Under the pieces are notes generated by a model. It saw only the letters and a program-made list of their open reading frames with translations, did not search any database and was not told the origin of the DNA. From Amoeboaphelidium occidentale (Eukaryota > Aphelidiomycota > Aphelidea): DNA of 64,000 nt. The position numbers were made by a program, and so were the translations under genes. The number at the start of each line of letters is the position of its first letter. Position 1 is the first letter of the stretch. Location: contig JALGPX010000017.1 of NCBI GenBank assembly GCA_023515795.1, forward strand, positions 117,907-181,906, read 5' to 3'. This document shows, piece after piece, positions 55,090 to 64,000 of the stretch.

Positions 55090-56442
55090 TCAAGCCTTAA
55101 TGGAGTAATTAATATCACAACTCCTCAATAAATTCTTCCACAATTGACTTAAACCCGCTGTTAAAACCAAGTCATTTCCATCTTGCGATAAACATTCTTT
55201 TGCGACCAACTTTCTCTGTCCTAAATCAGGTATTCCTTCAGCTCCATTTCCGAGTTTAGAAAAATAATTCTTGATTCTAACCTGCCTTAAGTGCAAGAAT
55301 AATGGAATCCCACTCTCTAATGACTTCAAACCAGAGTATTTAGAGAAGTCAAGACTTTGGCCCCATCCTTTGTTATGCAACTTCAGAAAACTACTTTCTC
55401 CATATCTCATATCTCCGAGCATAGGGCATTTTAGAATCTTTGAACAATGCACGCGAAGCTGATGTTTCCTTCCTGTTTCTGGCTTCAACCTTATAAAACA
55501 ACCTCTTCGACCAATAGTTTCAATTACTTCATAATGTGTTATTGCTCGCTTCACAAAGTGTCTCTGCACAGGACTTATTCTATCTGGATGTGTCACAGTT
55601 ATATCGTACGCGGAAGGCATATCAAAGCCATCCAAATCAGCACCACTGATATCAATACCACTTTCTGGAGGCACGAACAAGTGCTTGTCAATCTTTCCTT
55701 TAAACTTTTCAGGTATTCCGGTCAGAATAGCCCAGTAAGTTTTTTCAACTTGTAAATCAGATGTATGCGTGCAAGGCTCGTCATTTTCTAAATCATCTAG
55801 CGTGTTCCCATGCTGCACAATGTTTCCAAATGCATCGACAGACGGCAAAGCTTCCAATTTCAACTTGCCAGGATCACTAGACAGTGCGAACATTTCGGCG
55901 AGCTTAGCAGCAGAATACCTATTTCTTGCTAATATACAGACTCCAGATGCTTGTTTATCCAAACGATGAACAATCAAAGGATTCTCTGAAGCACCAAACC
56001 TCAAAGCGCTAAAGAAACTCTGTAAATGCGTGCTATTCTTTGTACCTCCGTGCATGGCCAAACCAGATGGCTTATTAAGAACCAATATATCATCATCTTT
56101 GTATACCAGAGACTTCAGCAATCGATCTTGATCTTCCTTGACTTTTGGTGGGAACAGTAGAGCATCTTGTAATATTTCATCTTTGGGTTTTCGCGTCTCA
56201 AATTCGTAATCGATGTAAACTGTATCTCCTGTAGCCACGGGGTACTTTGAGTCCAGTCTTTTGATCCTTGACGAGTCTGATCTCACGACCCAAATCTTCT
56301 TCTGGCGTAATAGTCGCTCCGTAAGCGTTACAGGAACATCAAAGTGAAATTGAATGAATTTGCGTAGCACACTTTCGTTATCGTATTTGCTCACTACTTT
56401 GTTTATAATCGGGCGCGTCTTCTTGACAGCCTGCGAGATCAT
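55090..56442 (-). CDS. RluA-family pseudouridine synthase, RPUSD4-like
   Basis: Converts uridine to pseudouridine in RNA. Single exon, 450 aa. An S4-like region at ~20-85 (VLRKFIQFHFDVPVTLTERL) precedes the catalytic domain: YKDDDILVLNKPSGLAMHGG, the active-site loop IVHRLDKQASGVCILAR with catalytic Asp, and FIRLKPETGRKHQLRVHCS then GDMRYG. The HGGT start of the domain and basic N-terminus (VKKTRPIINKVVSKY) resemble mitochondrial RPUSD3/RPUSD4, which modify mitochondrial 16S rRNA and mRNAs; localisation is inferred. An insert of about 50 residues after MFALSSDP is unusual. Only 7 bp separate its stop from the convergent small secreted gene. Confidence 0.9.
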   Translation of the reverse strand: MISQAVKKTRPIINKVVSKYDNESVLRKFIQFHFDVPVTLTERLLRQKKIWVVRSDSSRIKRLDSKYPVATGDTVYIDYEFETRKPKDEILQDALLFPPKVKEDQDRLLKSLVYKDDDILVLNKPSGLAMHGGTKNSTHLQSFFSALRFGASENPLIVHRLDKQASGVCILARNRYSAAKLAEMFALSSDPGKLKLEALPSVDAFGNIVQHGNTLDDLENDEPCTHTSDLQVEKTYWAILTGIPEKFKGKIDKHLFVPPESGIDISGADLDGFDMPSAYDITVTHPDRISPVQRHFVKRAITHYEVIETIGRRGCFIRLKPETGRKHQLRVHCSKILKCPMLGDMRYGESSFLKLHNKGWGQSLDFSKYSGLKSLESGIPLFLHLRQVRIKNYFSKLGNGAEGIPDLGQRKLVAKECLSQDGNDLVLTAGLSQLWKNLLRSCDINYSIKA

Positions 56443-56466
56443 ATTGCAAACACAGCAAGAAGTCTA

Positions 56467-58197
56467 TTAAGGAGAAAATATTTCGCTTGATGGTTCGATG
56501 TGTGGCACAACATGAGACGGACTTATTTCTTGTTCAGTGAGTAAGTTCCATGTCTTCAAATAGCTATTCGAATGGTAAGAAAGCTCAGCGAGAAGGCACG
56601 GAGTATTGCTCACTTCCAAGTATCGAAACGATATAATGATTTCTCCATTGTGTGCTTTTTTGTAAGTTTTCAAATTATAAACGCTGACTTCATTTTTCTT
56701 AACTATGAAACAGAATAGATTTGCAGCCGTGGTGCTTTTGTTTCCTGGCTTGTAACTGTGCAATGATTCTGAGCCTGCGTAGCCAATGCATATACTAACC
56801 GGAATAGAAACTTGTTCTATAGACAAGTAGCCAGCTTTAGTTGCCACAGTTGGAGGAATTTTGACAAGAACCAACTTCAGACGACAATCAAAAGGAACCT
56901 CATATTTGGATTGACCTAACATCAGTAAACCATTAGACAACGTATACTGCTGTTCCGCATAGATTTCTAAGCCGCTCATCTGAGATGTCCTTAAGAATAT
57001 GATACTCTTTGAGAGTAAACAGGCCAGAAACGTGGAATCATTGAATGTTCCGACCACTTGTAAATCAATAATCTCATCTTCAAACGTCAAACTATCACAT
57101 GTGCCGTTCTCCATAGAAACTATAGAAAATCCATTCTTTAGAATTATTATTATCGTACCATCGCCGTCATTTGGTACAATCTTATACTGACTGTCCAAGT
57201 CAACATCAGAAACATCGATACTCCACACTTCAGGATCTCCAAACATGGACTGCGAATGGATCTTTATGAAGCACAAAGAGTTCTTCGTACCATCTCTCTG
57301 TAAAAGACATAAACATGTCTCCATTTGAACAAATAACATTCGTTCAACATTACCAACCAACTTCAACCTGTAAGAGTAAGAATTTGAGAGCTGTTCCCCG
57401 AAAAGCAGCCGTATACAAAAGTTTGTAGCATCATAGTACGCAAAAGCACCCATTACTTTGGAGATGCACCAAACATACTTGAATAGTGGCCCAGTTGTGA
57501 TGGCATTCAGCTTTTCAACAATCGCATGTGCCAACTCTCGACTACGTGAAACAATACTTAATACATCATCCGATACGCTGTTACGCTGAGACAAGTATTG
57601 CATATTCAAAGAGAAGCCATCGATCAGCGAAACAGAATTGTACAGGCTCTGTGACCCTTTAACTGTAGAAGATTTAGTTTCCTTCTTGGCACTCTTTTCC
57701 ATAACATTTGCCATGATCTTATCAATTTCATCTTCAGGTATTTGTAATGAGTCAAAGAATGTATCTGCACTGTCTTGGATGATATCATTTGTCGCATTAT
57801 GTGTAGTTTCAAGCGAAGTATCATTAGCGGCAGTTTCAACACTCGATTTCCTCGTAAATATCTGTTTAGACTGTAAAGCACTGCGATCGATTGAGTCTTT
57901 GACGGGTGTATCAACTACAGCAGCAGCAGCATTCCCCATAAAGTTCTGATCAGACATTACGCTTTCCACTGTGAGCTGATCAAGTTGCCTTCCACTCGCA
58001 GAAGCACTCGATACACTTACAACTGTCCCTGAGCCCTGCGATAGCTCCAGCTGTTCAGCTAAGCGCAGCGCACGTTTCAATTTATCCCCTGGCAAGCTTG
58101 AGATCTGCTTATCCAAACTCAGTACAACTTGGCTCAGTATCTTTCGCTTCTGTTTTAGTTTCTTCCTATCTTCCAATGGTTCCAGTGAACTTGTCAT
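56467..58197 (-). CDS. Unrecognised 576-aa protein
   Basis: Not recognised. Single exon. The first ~60 residues are basic and helical (EDRKKLKQKRKILSQVVLSL), residues ~60-180 are Ser/Ala-rich and likely disordered, and residues ~190-560 are rich in beta strands with regular hydrophobic spacing (LFKYVWCISKVMGAFAYYD; TFLACLLSKSIIFLRT; NLFCFIVKKNEVSVYNLKTY), suggestive of a degenerate beta-propeller. The last pattern resembles WD-like repeats, but no WD or GH signature is clear. The upstream non-ATG frame continues to 58236; ATG at 58197 (MTSSLEPLED) is chosen. Divergent from the next gene by 150 bp. Confidence 0.75.
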   Translation of the reverse strand: MTSSLEPLEDRKKLKQKRKILSQVVLSLDKQISSLPGDKLKRALRLAEQLELSQGSGTVVSVSSASASGRQLDQLTVESVMSDQNFMGNAAAAVVDTPVKDSIDRSALQSKQIFTRKSSVETAANDTSLETTHNATNDIIQDSADTFFDSLQIPEDEIDKIMANVMEKSAKKETKSSTVKGSQSLYNSVSLIDGFSLNMQYLSQRNSVSDDVLSIVSRSRELAHAIVEKLNAITTGPLFKYVWCISKVMGAFAYYDATNFCIRLLFGEQLSNSYSYRLKLVGNVERMLFVQMETCLCLLQRDGTKNSLCFIKIHSQSMFGDPEVWSIDVSDVDLDSQYKIVPNDGDGTIIIILKNGFSIVSMENGTCDSLTFEDEIIDLQVVGTFNDSTFLACLLSKSIIFLRTSQMSGLEIYAEQQYTLSNGLLMLGQSKYEVPFDCRLKLVLVKIPPTVATKAGYLSIEQVSIPVSICIGYAGSESLHSYKPGNKSTTAANLFCFIVKKNEVSVYNLKTYKKAHNGEIIISFRYLEVSNTPCLLAELSYHSNSYLKTWNLLTEQEISPSHVVPHIEPSSEIFSP

Positions 58198-58347
58198 GTA
58201 GCGGCTCAGTAATTTGCCCAAAACAATCGCGGGCAAGTTTCCGTTCCGGGCTGTGGAAGTTGTTTGTTGTTCTGGTCAAAGTTGTTGCATCCCTTGATGA
58301 TTTGCATTGGCTTGTTTCAAGAGTGAAATTAACCTTTAAAGTGCATT

Positions 58348-59470
58348 ATGCGGGTATACGAAGAAGAAGACGAAAGCTCAGAAAACGATTCTGTTGGTCC
58401 TTACGACGAGACAACGGAACATCCTGCAGTTTATCTGATTCCACCTGGTGCAACCATTCCAGCAAGAGAGGCTTTTGGTCAAACCGGTAACGAAGAAGAT
58501 GAGGAAAGCTCAAGCGAAAGCGAAGAAGACAGTGACATGGATGAGAGTTCATCTTCTGAAGAAGGAAACAATGAAGAGCGTGACCCAATGGAAATTAACG
58601 AAGACTCGGATCAGCTAAACGAATCTTGTTCCTGTTGTTCCAGCGATAGCGATTCTGAGTCTAGCTCTTCTGATAGTGAAGATGATCATGCTTTAGAGGC
58701 TAATGAGAATGCTGATGGTAATCAGATGGATATCTCTGTTGCATCTCCTGAAATGACTTTATCAAATGTTTCAGCTTTGGCTTCGTGCTCAAGAAAATTA
58801 ACCTTTGAAGTTGTTAAATCTGATGGTAAACGATCGCCCTCGAAGGTTCTGAAGTTTAGGCGGTGTTTATGGTTCACAATTTGATGTCAAGAATATCCTC
58901 ACGAACGATCGAAAAGTGTTTTGCTCTGTAAAGAGTTCAAACGTTCACATACTCCTGAAATTCAAACACTCTTACTTCTCCTCTGGGGCATTCTTTACAC
59001 TAAATGAATTTATACTGAAAGCTCCAGCAGAAAGTAATTGTGCTTTGCTGCTTGAATGATCTGATCTTTTAGAGGAATACTCTGCGCCTTGTCGAGATGG
59101 CATGATATTTGTCTCAGATCATGAAATTAATTTTGAAGATGTGAAATACTTTGACGATTTTACAAAGGAAAAGTATGAGCAGTGGCTATCAAGAAAGAAG
59201 AACAGAAAATCTCCAACCAACGCAGAGGATTATCCAAAACTTGAGCCTGTGGCCTTCTTTAAATTGAGCTCTGGATCTAACTATACAGCAAGGTACAGAT
59301 TCGTTCCCGGTAAAGACAGCACAATACCACACGGAAAGTATCTATTGCTGAAACTTATTCGACCAAATGTTACAAGTACATTCATACCGGTGCACAATAT
59401 CGATCTGCAGTACGCAGGCTTTCGAGGGGTCTGTGGAAAATCCTGTATCGCCTTTGGTGCTATAAATTGA
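58348..59470 (+). CDS. Unrecognised acidic protein with beta-rich C-terminal domain
   Basis: Three exons (58348-58825, 58860-59033, 59073-59470; introns 34 and 39 nt) give 349 aa. The first ~140 residues are Ser/Glu/Asp-rich and acidic, typical of CK2-phosphorylated nuclear proteins. After FEVVKSDGGVYGSQFD a compact ~190-residue domain follows (VKNILTNDRKVFCSVKSSN; FFTLNEFILKAPAE; GMIFVSDHEINFED; KYLLLKLIRP; NIDLQYAGFRG). Strand order and the final LQYAGFRG recall galactose-binding/discoidin-like domains seen in some F-box and E3-associated proteins; this is inference, not recognition. Splicing is needed to bring the domain together, which supports the model. Confidence 0.75.
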
Positions 59471-59633
59471 TATAAAAAACTCTTTATTGTAATTCTAAAG
59501 GTTGTCAAAATGATCGAGATTTATGAACGCAGCATTGTGACCTTTAAGCATTGATACCCAAAAAAGTGGCTGCGATGAGACCCTCTTGCCTCCCCACTAA
59601 TCCAAATTTTACAACCTCTGATCTTTCTTTTGG

Positions 59634-62600
59634 ATGTCTGCGAAACAACTCCTGAAGAAAATTAATGAGGCCATAAAGGACAAACTCTTTGGCGAGGCTT
59701 CGTATCTATTGGATAAATTATTTGAGATTGAGCCTGATAATTACGCAGGTTGCCTGTTTAAAGGTTACATTGCATTTCATAATCCGGAATCTACGGATCC
59801 TTCTGAGGCGCAGAAATGGTACAAGAAAGCTACGGCAATTGATAAGGAAAAGGAACCAGCATGGCAGGGGCTGGTTGAAGTATTTGAAAAATATAATCAC
59901 GTTGATGGTTTACTGGAAGCATGGGAGCAGCTTTACGAGATTTATCACAAAAAGCAAGACTGGAACAAGAGCTTAGAATATCTCAAAAAGATTCTGGATA
60001 AATGCGAAGAAACTAAACAGCAGAAAGTATTTGCCGAATGGGGTCTCAAGTTCTTCAATGATACGCAGCTTCATGGCGTTGCGGCATCGAATGGTTTAAC
60101 GAGGGAATCAATCTTGAAGAAAGTGCTAGACATTGAGCAATCCTTGTTACAGGAAAACATTCAAAAGGAAGTGCAAAAGAGACGTTTCAGGTTGGGCGCA
60201 CCTCCGTTAGCGCAGATCGAAGATGAAGTCTCCGTTGACGTGTATGCAACGTCTAAAATTTCTGATCTGTATGAGAAATACGTTGCAGAATTCAAAGGGT
60301 CTTCCAATTACAAGGATGTTGTTAATTCTTATTTGAAATTTCTCACTATAAGAATTAAATGCGTTTCCGAGAAGCAGCAGATCTTTAATCGTATATACCA
60401 ACTTGTCGGAAGTATTGATGATCTTGACGTGAGCACGGATATTATGGAATGGATATTCGATCGAAGTAATTGTTTACGAATTGAAGATTACATTCATGAT
60501 ATGATTATTTCCCGTAAAGGCTTGCACAAAGATTTTAGTTTTGCTTTGGAAATTTTGAGGAACAAAGATTATGAAAACGAATATGATTCTTTGGCAGAAA
60601 GTGCATTTTTATATCCCAGAATTATATCATTGTTTATTACTACAAAGATCAAGAAAGATTATAATTTGGGTTTGAAAGAATGTTCACAGATAAGGCAATT
60701 GCTTACTTCAAGATCACAAACGGAAGGAATATTTCTAGATAGAACAGAGCTTTTGGTGAAAGCTTACGAAGCTGAATGCTTAATTGAGGGAGGAGAAGGG
60801 TCTGAAGAGTTTACTAGAGGCCGAAGATATTTGGAGAACGTTTTGCCTGCTTATAAAAACCCAAAAGTTCAAGTGACAGATAATTATATATACACCGGGA
60901 TAACAAGATCATACGAGAAGGAAAAGGATTTTGAGAATGCTGTATTATTTTGGGAAACAAGTTGCAAGGATTTACCTGAATACCTCAGCCATCTTGGCTA
61001 TCTATTCTTCAAGAGTGGCGCTGTGGATAAAGCTGAGCATTCCCTGAATGAGTCTATCAGAAAGCACACTGCTGAAAACAATGGTTCCGCGGCTATTGCA
61101 TCGATGGATTACTATTATCTTGGCAGAGTTAAATGGGATCAAAGTGCAGAGAACCGTACAAACAAGGAAATTTGCTTCAAACATTTTGCGACTTCTTTGA
61201 GCTTGAACAAGAACAATAGCATGGCTCTTCTATACCTCGGGTTCTACTACAAACTAGCAGGCGATCTTGCAAGGGCAAGGAAATGTTTTGAAAAATCATA
61301 CTTTTTAGATCAGAATTACGAGAACGCTGTGGAATATGCGAATCTGTTATTGAATGATGGTTTACTGGACGAAGTCATAAGCATTTATCAAAGCTTGATA
61401 AATAACAGTTCTGCAAACTTGGTCAACTCTACAGAATGGAGCGAAGTTTGGTTTAACTTGGGCAAAACCCAATTCTTGTTGAAAAAGTACGGCGATGCGA
61501 TATTCTCAATCCAGACAGGTCTTCGAAAGTCAGAAACATGCGAGTGGTGGGAGCTACTTGGTGATGCGTACCATAAACAAGGTAGGCATGTCTCGGCCCT
61601 TAAAGCTTATGGCAAGGCTACTCAGCTAACTGATAAAAGGCAAAAACTTCTATTCAAACTAGGGAGAGTAAAGTTAGATTTGGGTTTGTTCAAAGAATCT
61701 GCAATACTTCTAGAAGACGCCCTTAAAACGCGTGAGTCTGAATCTCTCAGCTCAATCTGTAATTTTTACCTTGCAAGATGCTTCTTTGAGATGGCAAAGA
61801 GTCTTTGGGTTGAGAATGGAAATTATTTGAAATCTGTTGACAGTGCCCAGAAAGCGTTAGACATTTTCAGCAGTCTTTCCGAGCACGCCGTCTTGAAGAG
61901 ACCTGCTCTGAAGGGACTAGCAGACTGTCAATGCTTTTTGATGAATGTCAAGAAATCAAAATTTGAAGTTTTAAATTTAAAAGCTTTCTCTGCATTTGAC
62001 AGATCTATATTCTGCACTTACCGTTATATCAAATCAAAAGATCAGAATGATTTGTTGCACGCTATCCAGTATCTACTCCATGCTAAAGGGAACGTCCATA
62101 AATTATGGAACAATCTTGGAGTATTATTTCTATTGCTTAGCCTCAGATCTAATGAAGAGAAGCACAAAGCTATGGCACAACATTGTTTCATCCAGAGTTT
62201 GGAGAACAACGTTGGATGGACTAATCTGGGATTACTTTATTTCGCTTGCAATGATCCTCTGGCCCATGAATGCTTTGATCAAGCTACAATTGTGAACCCT
62301 GATGACAGCATCGCCTGGTTCATGAAAGGTTATATTGATCTCGCAAGTGATCCGCATTCCGATGTGGCAGAAAACCTTTTATCGCATGCAGTTTTGTTGA
62401 GCAACTTCTCCAACCCTGAAATCGATTATGTTTACTCCAAGGTGTTGCTTCTTAGAAACAAAAATTTATCAACTTCATATCATACTTTGAGAAAAGTTGT
62501 AGAGCTTAATGAGTTAGATGCCACTAATGATCCAAAAACGGTCTCATTGTTTTGCCTGGTTTTGGAACGTCTTGGATCTTATAAAGTCGCAATTGACATC

Positions 62601-64000
62601 TTGAAGAGTTTGCCCATAAAAGAAAGATATATGAGCTTTACTCTCGCACGTTGCTTGCTACAGAACGGAGATGTTTCAGAAGCTGTGGTTGAATTTGAAA
62701 AGCTCGTTCAAGTCGAGAATTCAATGGATTTGGTTTACGGATTATGCCTGGCTTTATATGCGGCAGAAGATTACGACAGAGCTAAAAGTATCGCGGAAGG
62801 GATACTAGATTTTAATAGCAATAGCACCGAGAATCTTAGGATCATGCATATTTACAGCTTAATCCTTATTAACATGTACATGATTAGGCAAGATGATGCA
62901 TTCTATTCAAAAGCAGGAGAAGTTTTGATGAAGTGCATCGAATTGGACAAACAGAACTTGCCGGCTTTGCTTTCCCTCATGGCAATTGGAATAGTTTCTG
63001 ATGATTCGGATTTGGTTGAAATGACCATTCCTTACATAGCAAGCATCCCTCTTTCAGATTTAACACGAAAAGATACATCCTTGGAAACATATCGTCTCAT
63101 CAGCGATGATTTCTGTTATTCTAAGCAGGACGTTGAAAAGTCTCTTGAGTTTCTGCAGAAACGTCTCTTCATGTCGCCTTCTGTCCAGGCTCACAAAGAG
63201 TTTACATCATTGATGCTCAGAACTGTCTATGGTAATTCTGATTCTGTGTATTCAAAGAAAGAAAGCTTATTCAAAGACATCCACTCAAACCCTACTAACC
63301 AAGATTCTTACGCTCTGCTGTACTTCAATTATCGCAAAGAAGTTTTTAAATCTCCAGAACAGAGTAAATCTGCACTGGAAATTATGCAGATTTTAGTGCA
63401 AAGCATCGAAGCGTTGTCAGAGCATTTACATGCATTGCTAAATTTGGACTTGGCTTTCGTTCTTCATATTCTAGGAACTAAAAAATTAACGCAAGACGTT
63501 GTTCTTCAAAGCGTACAATATTTAGACGTTCTTATAACTGAGTATGAAACAAAACAAGAATTTGCATCGTATTTGATGTGCTGCTATATGTTGTTATTGG
63601 AAACCGACAGCTCTGCGTATATCCATCGAATCTGTGAAGGATCTTTAGCGAAATACCCTTTGTTGCGAGCATACTTTACAAAGTTCATTGAAAATGAACA
63701 GGAATCTATGAGTATTCTCCTCCAAGCTTTCCACGAGACAGCCAAGAAAAGAGAAGCTGTTCACAATTCAGAAGGCTTCTTTGGTGAGTATTTGAGAAAA
63801 TTAGCGTTCTCTTTCGCCGTTAGTATGATATTCTTACAAGATGGCTCTGCAACAAGCGATACTCGTGAATTCCTGAACAAGTGTTTAGCAATGTCAGGCA
63901 ATGAAAGTAAAGAGTTTGCTATTGGAAGGTTGTTGCAAGCAATCGAAGCGATTGAATTTGATAAGACACCAAATGCGATTAAGAAGGCTGTAAAAATTCT
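59634..64000 (+). CDS. SKI3: SKI3/TTC37, TPR subunit of the Ski complex (3' end beyond window)
   Basis: TPR scaffold of the Ski2-Ski3-Ski8 helicase complex, which feeds mRNA into the cytoplasmic exosome. The frame is open from ATG 59634 to the window end, at least 1455 codons with no stop and no intron needed. N-terminal pattern LLKKINEAIKDKLFGEASYL, FKGYIAFHN and AWQGLVEVFEKYNHVDGL is the Ski3/TTC37 start, including the AWQGL..(F/Y)EKY motif. Then long TPR arrays, with clear units such as ALLYLGFYYKLAGDLARARK and WWELLGDAYHKQGRHVSALK and NNLGVLFLLLS. Expected full length is 1400-1600 aa, so little should be missing. Confidence 0.9.
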   Translation, partial: MSAKQLLKKINEAIKDKLFGEASYLLDKLFEIEPDNYAGCLFKGYIAFHNPESTDPSEAQKWYKKATAIDKEKEPAWQGLVEVFEKYNHVDGLLEAWEQLYEIYHKKQDWNKSLEYLKKILDKCEETKQQKVFAEWGLKFFNDTQLHGVAASNGLTRESILKKVLDIEQSLLQENIQKEVQKRRFRLGAPPLAQIEDEVSVDVYATSKISDLYEKYVAEFKGSSNYKDVVNSYLKFLTIRIKCVSEKQQIFNRIYQLVGSIDDLDVSTDIMEWIFDRSNCLRIEDYIHDMIISRKGLHKDFSFALEILRNKDYENEYDSLAESAFLYPRIISLFITTKIKKDYNLGLKECSQIRQLLTSRSQTEGIFLDRTELLVKAYEAECLIEGGEGSEEFTRGRRYLENVLPAYKNPKVQVTDNYIYTGITRSYEKEKDFENAVLFWETSCKDLPEYLSHLGYLFFKSGAVDKAEHSLNESIRKHTAENNGSAAIASMDYYYLGRVKWDQSAENRTNKEICFKHFATSLSLNKNNSMALLYLGFYYKLAGDLARARKCFEKSYFLDQNYENAVEYANLLLNDGLLDEVISIYQSLINNSSANLVNSTEWSEVWFNLGKTQFLLKKYGDAIFSIQTGLRKSETCEWWELLGDAYHKQGRHVSALKAYGKATQLTDKRQKLLFKLGRVKLDLGLFKESAILLEDALKTRESESLSSICNFYLARCFFEMAKSLWVENGNYLKSVDSAQKALDIFSSLSEHAVLKRPALKGLADCQCFLMNVKKSKFEVLNLKAFSAFDRSIFCTYRYIKSKDQNDLLHAIQYLLHAKGNVHKLWNNLGVLFLLLSLRSNEEKHKAMAQHCFIQSLENNVGWTNLGLLYFACNDPLAHECFDQATIVNPDDSIAWFMKGYIDLASDPHSDVAENLLSHAVLLSNFSNPEIDYVYSKVLLLRNKNLSTSYHTLRKVVELNELDATNDPKTVSLFCLVLERLGSYKVAIDILKSLPIKERYMSFTLARCLLQNGDVSEAVVEFEKLVQVENSMDLVYGLCLALYAAEDYDRAKSIAEGILDFNSNSTENLRIMHIYSLILINMYMIRQDDAFYSKAGEVLMKCIELDKQNLPALLSLMAIGIVSDDSDLVEMTIPYIASIPLSDLTRKDTSLETYRLISDDFCYSKQDVEKSLEFLQKRLFMSPSVQAHKEFTSLMLRTVYGNSDSVYSKKESLFKDIHSNPTNQDSYALLYFNYRKEVFKSPEQSKSALEIMQILVQSIEALSEHLHALLNLDLAFVLHILGTKKLTQDVVLQSVQYLDVLITEYETKQEFASYLMCCYMLLLETDSSAYIHRICEGSLAKYPLLRAYFTKFIENEQESMSILLQAFHETAKKREAVHNSEGFFGEYLRKLAFSFAVSMIFLQDGSATSDTREFLNKCLAMSGNESKEFAIGRLLQAIEAIEFDKTPNAIKKAVKI

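Noticed and set aside
1-64000. tRNA or rRNA genes, CRISPR arrays, transposons
   Set aside because: I looked for tRNA B-box-like sequence, direct-repeat arrays, inverted repeats and transposase or reverse-transcriptase ORFs and saw none; a tRNAscan or Infernal run would be needed to exclude small RNAs.

Overview
This window is nuclear DNA of a small, densely coded opisthokont, most likely a deep-branching relative of fungi (the rozellid/aphelid/chytrid part of the tree). Almost every gene is a recognisable eukaryotic housekeeping gene. About 33 genes fill the 64 kb. Gaps between genes are often only 7-150 bp, convergent genes can be separated by 7-8 bp, and one pair of coding regions overlaps. 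Introns are very uniform: about 31-46 nt, GT..AG, often with a CTAAC/TTAAC/CTAAT-like branch site. I rebuilt spliced models by hand wherever protein similarity fixed the junctions. The fungus-like content (BRE1, HAT1, class I HDAC, Ran1-type kinase, GT3 glycogen synthase) sits beside genes lost from most familiar fungi: a tandem MyTH4-FERM myosin, WASH subunit 4 (SWIP), RalGAP-alpha, a BT1-type folate/biopterin carrier, TMEM161, and a TEA factor whose C-terminus looks like the metazoan YAP-binding domain. The exact lineage is inferred, not shown.

Layout. 0-6 kb: end of an ALDH3-type aldehyde dehydrogenase, a Ser/Thr kinase, a TEA transcription factor, arginyl-tRNA synthetase with a GST-C-like N-terminus. 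6-15 kb: a 2103-aa myosin, then the methylcrotonyl-CoA carboxylase beta subunit, which carries an apparent one-base frameshift. 15-24 kb: an unfamiliar multi-TM protein with a proline-rich tail, BRE1, VAC14, a BT1 transporter. 24-33 kb: RalGAP-alpha (interrupted by an assembly gap), a ZFAND2-like AN1 protein, WASHC4. 32.7-34.6 kb: a cluster of four small unrecognised genes. 34.7-50 kb: class I HDAC, a secreted GPI-type protein, a GBF1/Gea ARF-GEF, HAT1, glycogen synthase, MSH5 (with a second assembly gap), MOG1. 50-64 kb: ASTE1-like nuclease, TMEM161, an LRR protein overlapping a UPF0538 gene, a small secreted protein, an RluA-type pseudouridine synthase, two unrecognised proteins, and the start of SKI3.

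Functional themes are endomembrane and actin trafficking (myosin, WASHC4, VAC14, GBF1, RalGAP), chromatin (BRE1, HAT1, HDAC), RNA decay and translation (SKI3, ArgRS, pseudouridine synthase) and meiosis (MSH5 implies a sexual cycle). These genes are not co-transcribed in any evident way; the clustering looks like ordinary compact-genome packing.

The most novel-looking part is the 32.7-34.6 kb cluster. It holds four adjacent small genes with Ser/Arg-rich, presequence-like N-termini. Two share a Cys-Glu-Glu-Glu-Asp motif near the C-terminus, a third has a related acidic run, and the fourth ends more weakly acidic. Both N gaps are flanked by near-identical copies of the same sequence that differ by a few polymorphisms, so they look like unmerged alleles at contig ends, not real tandem duplications.
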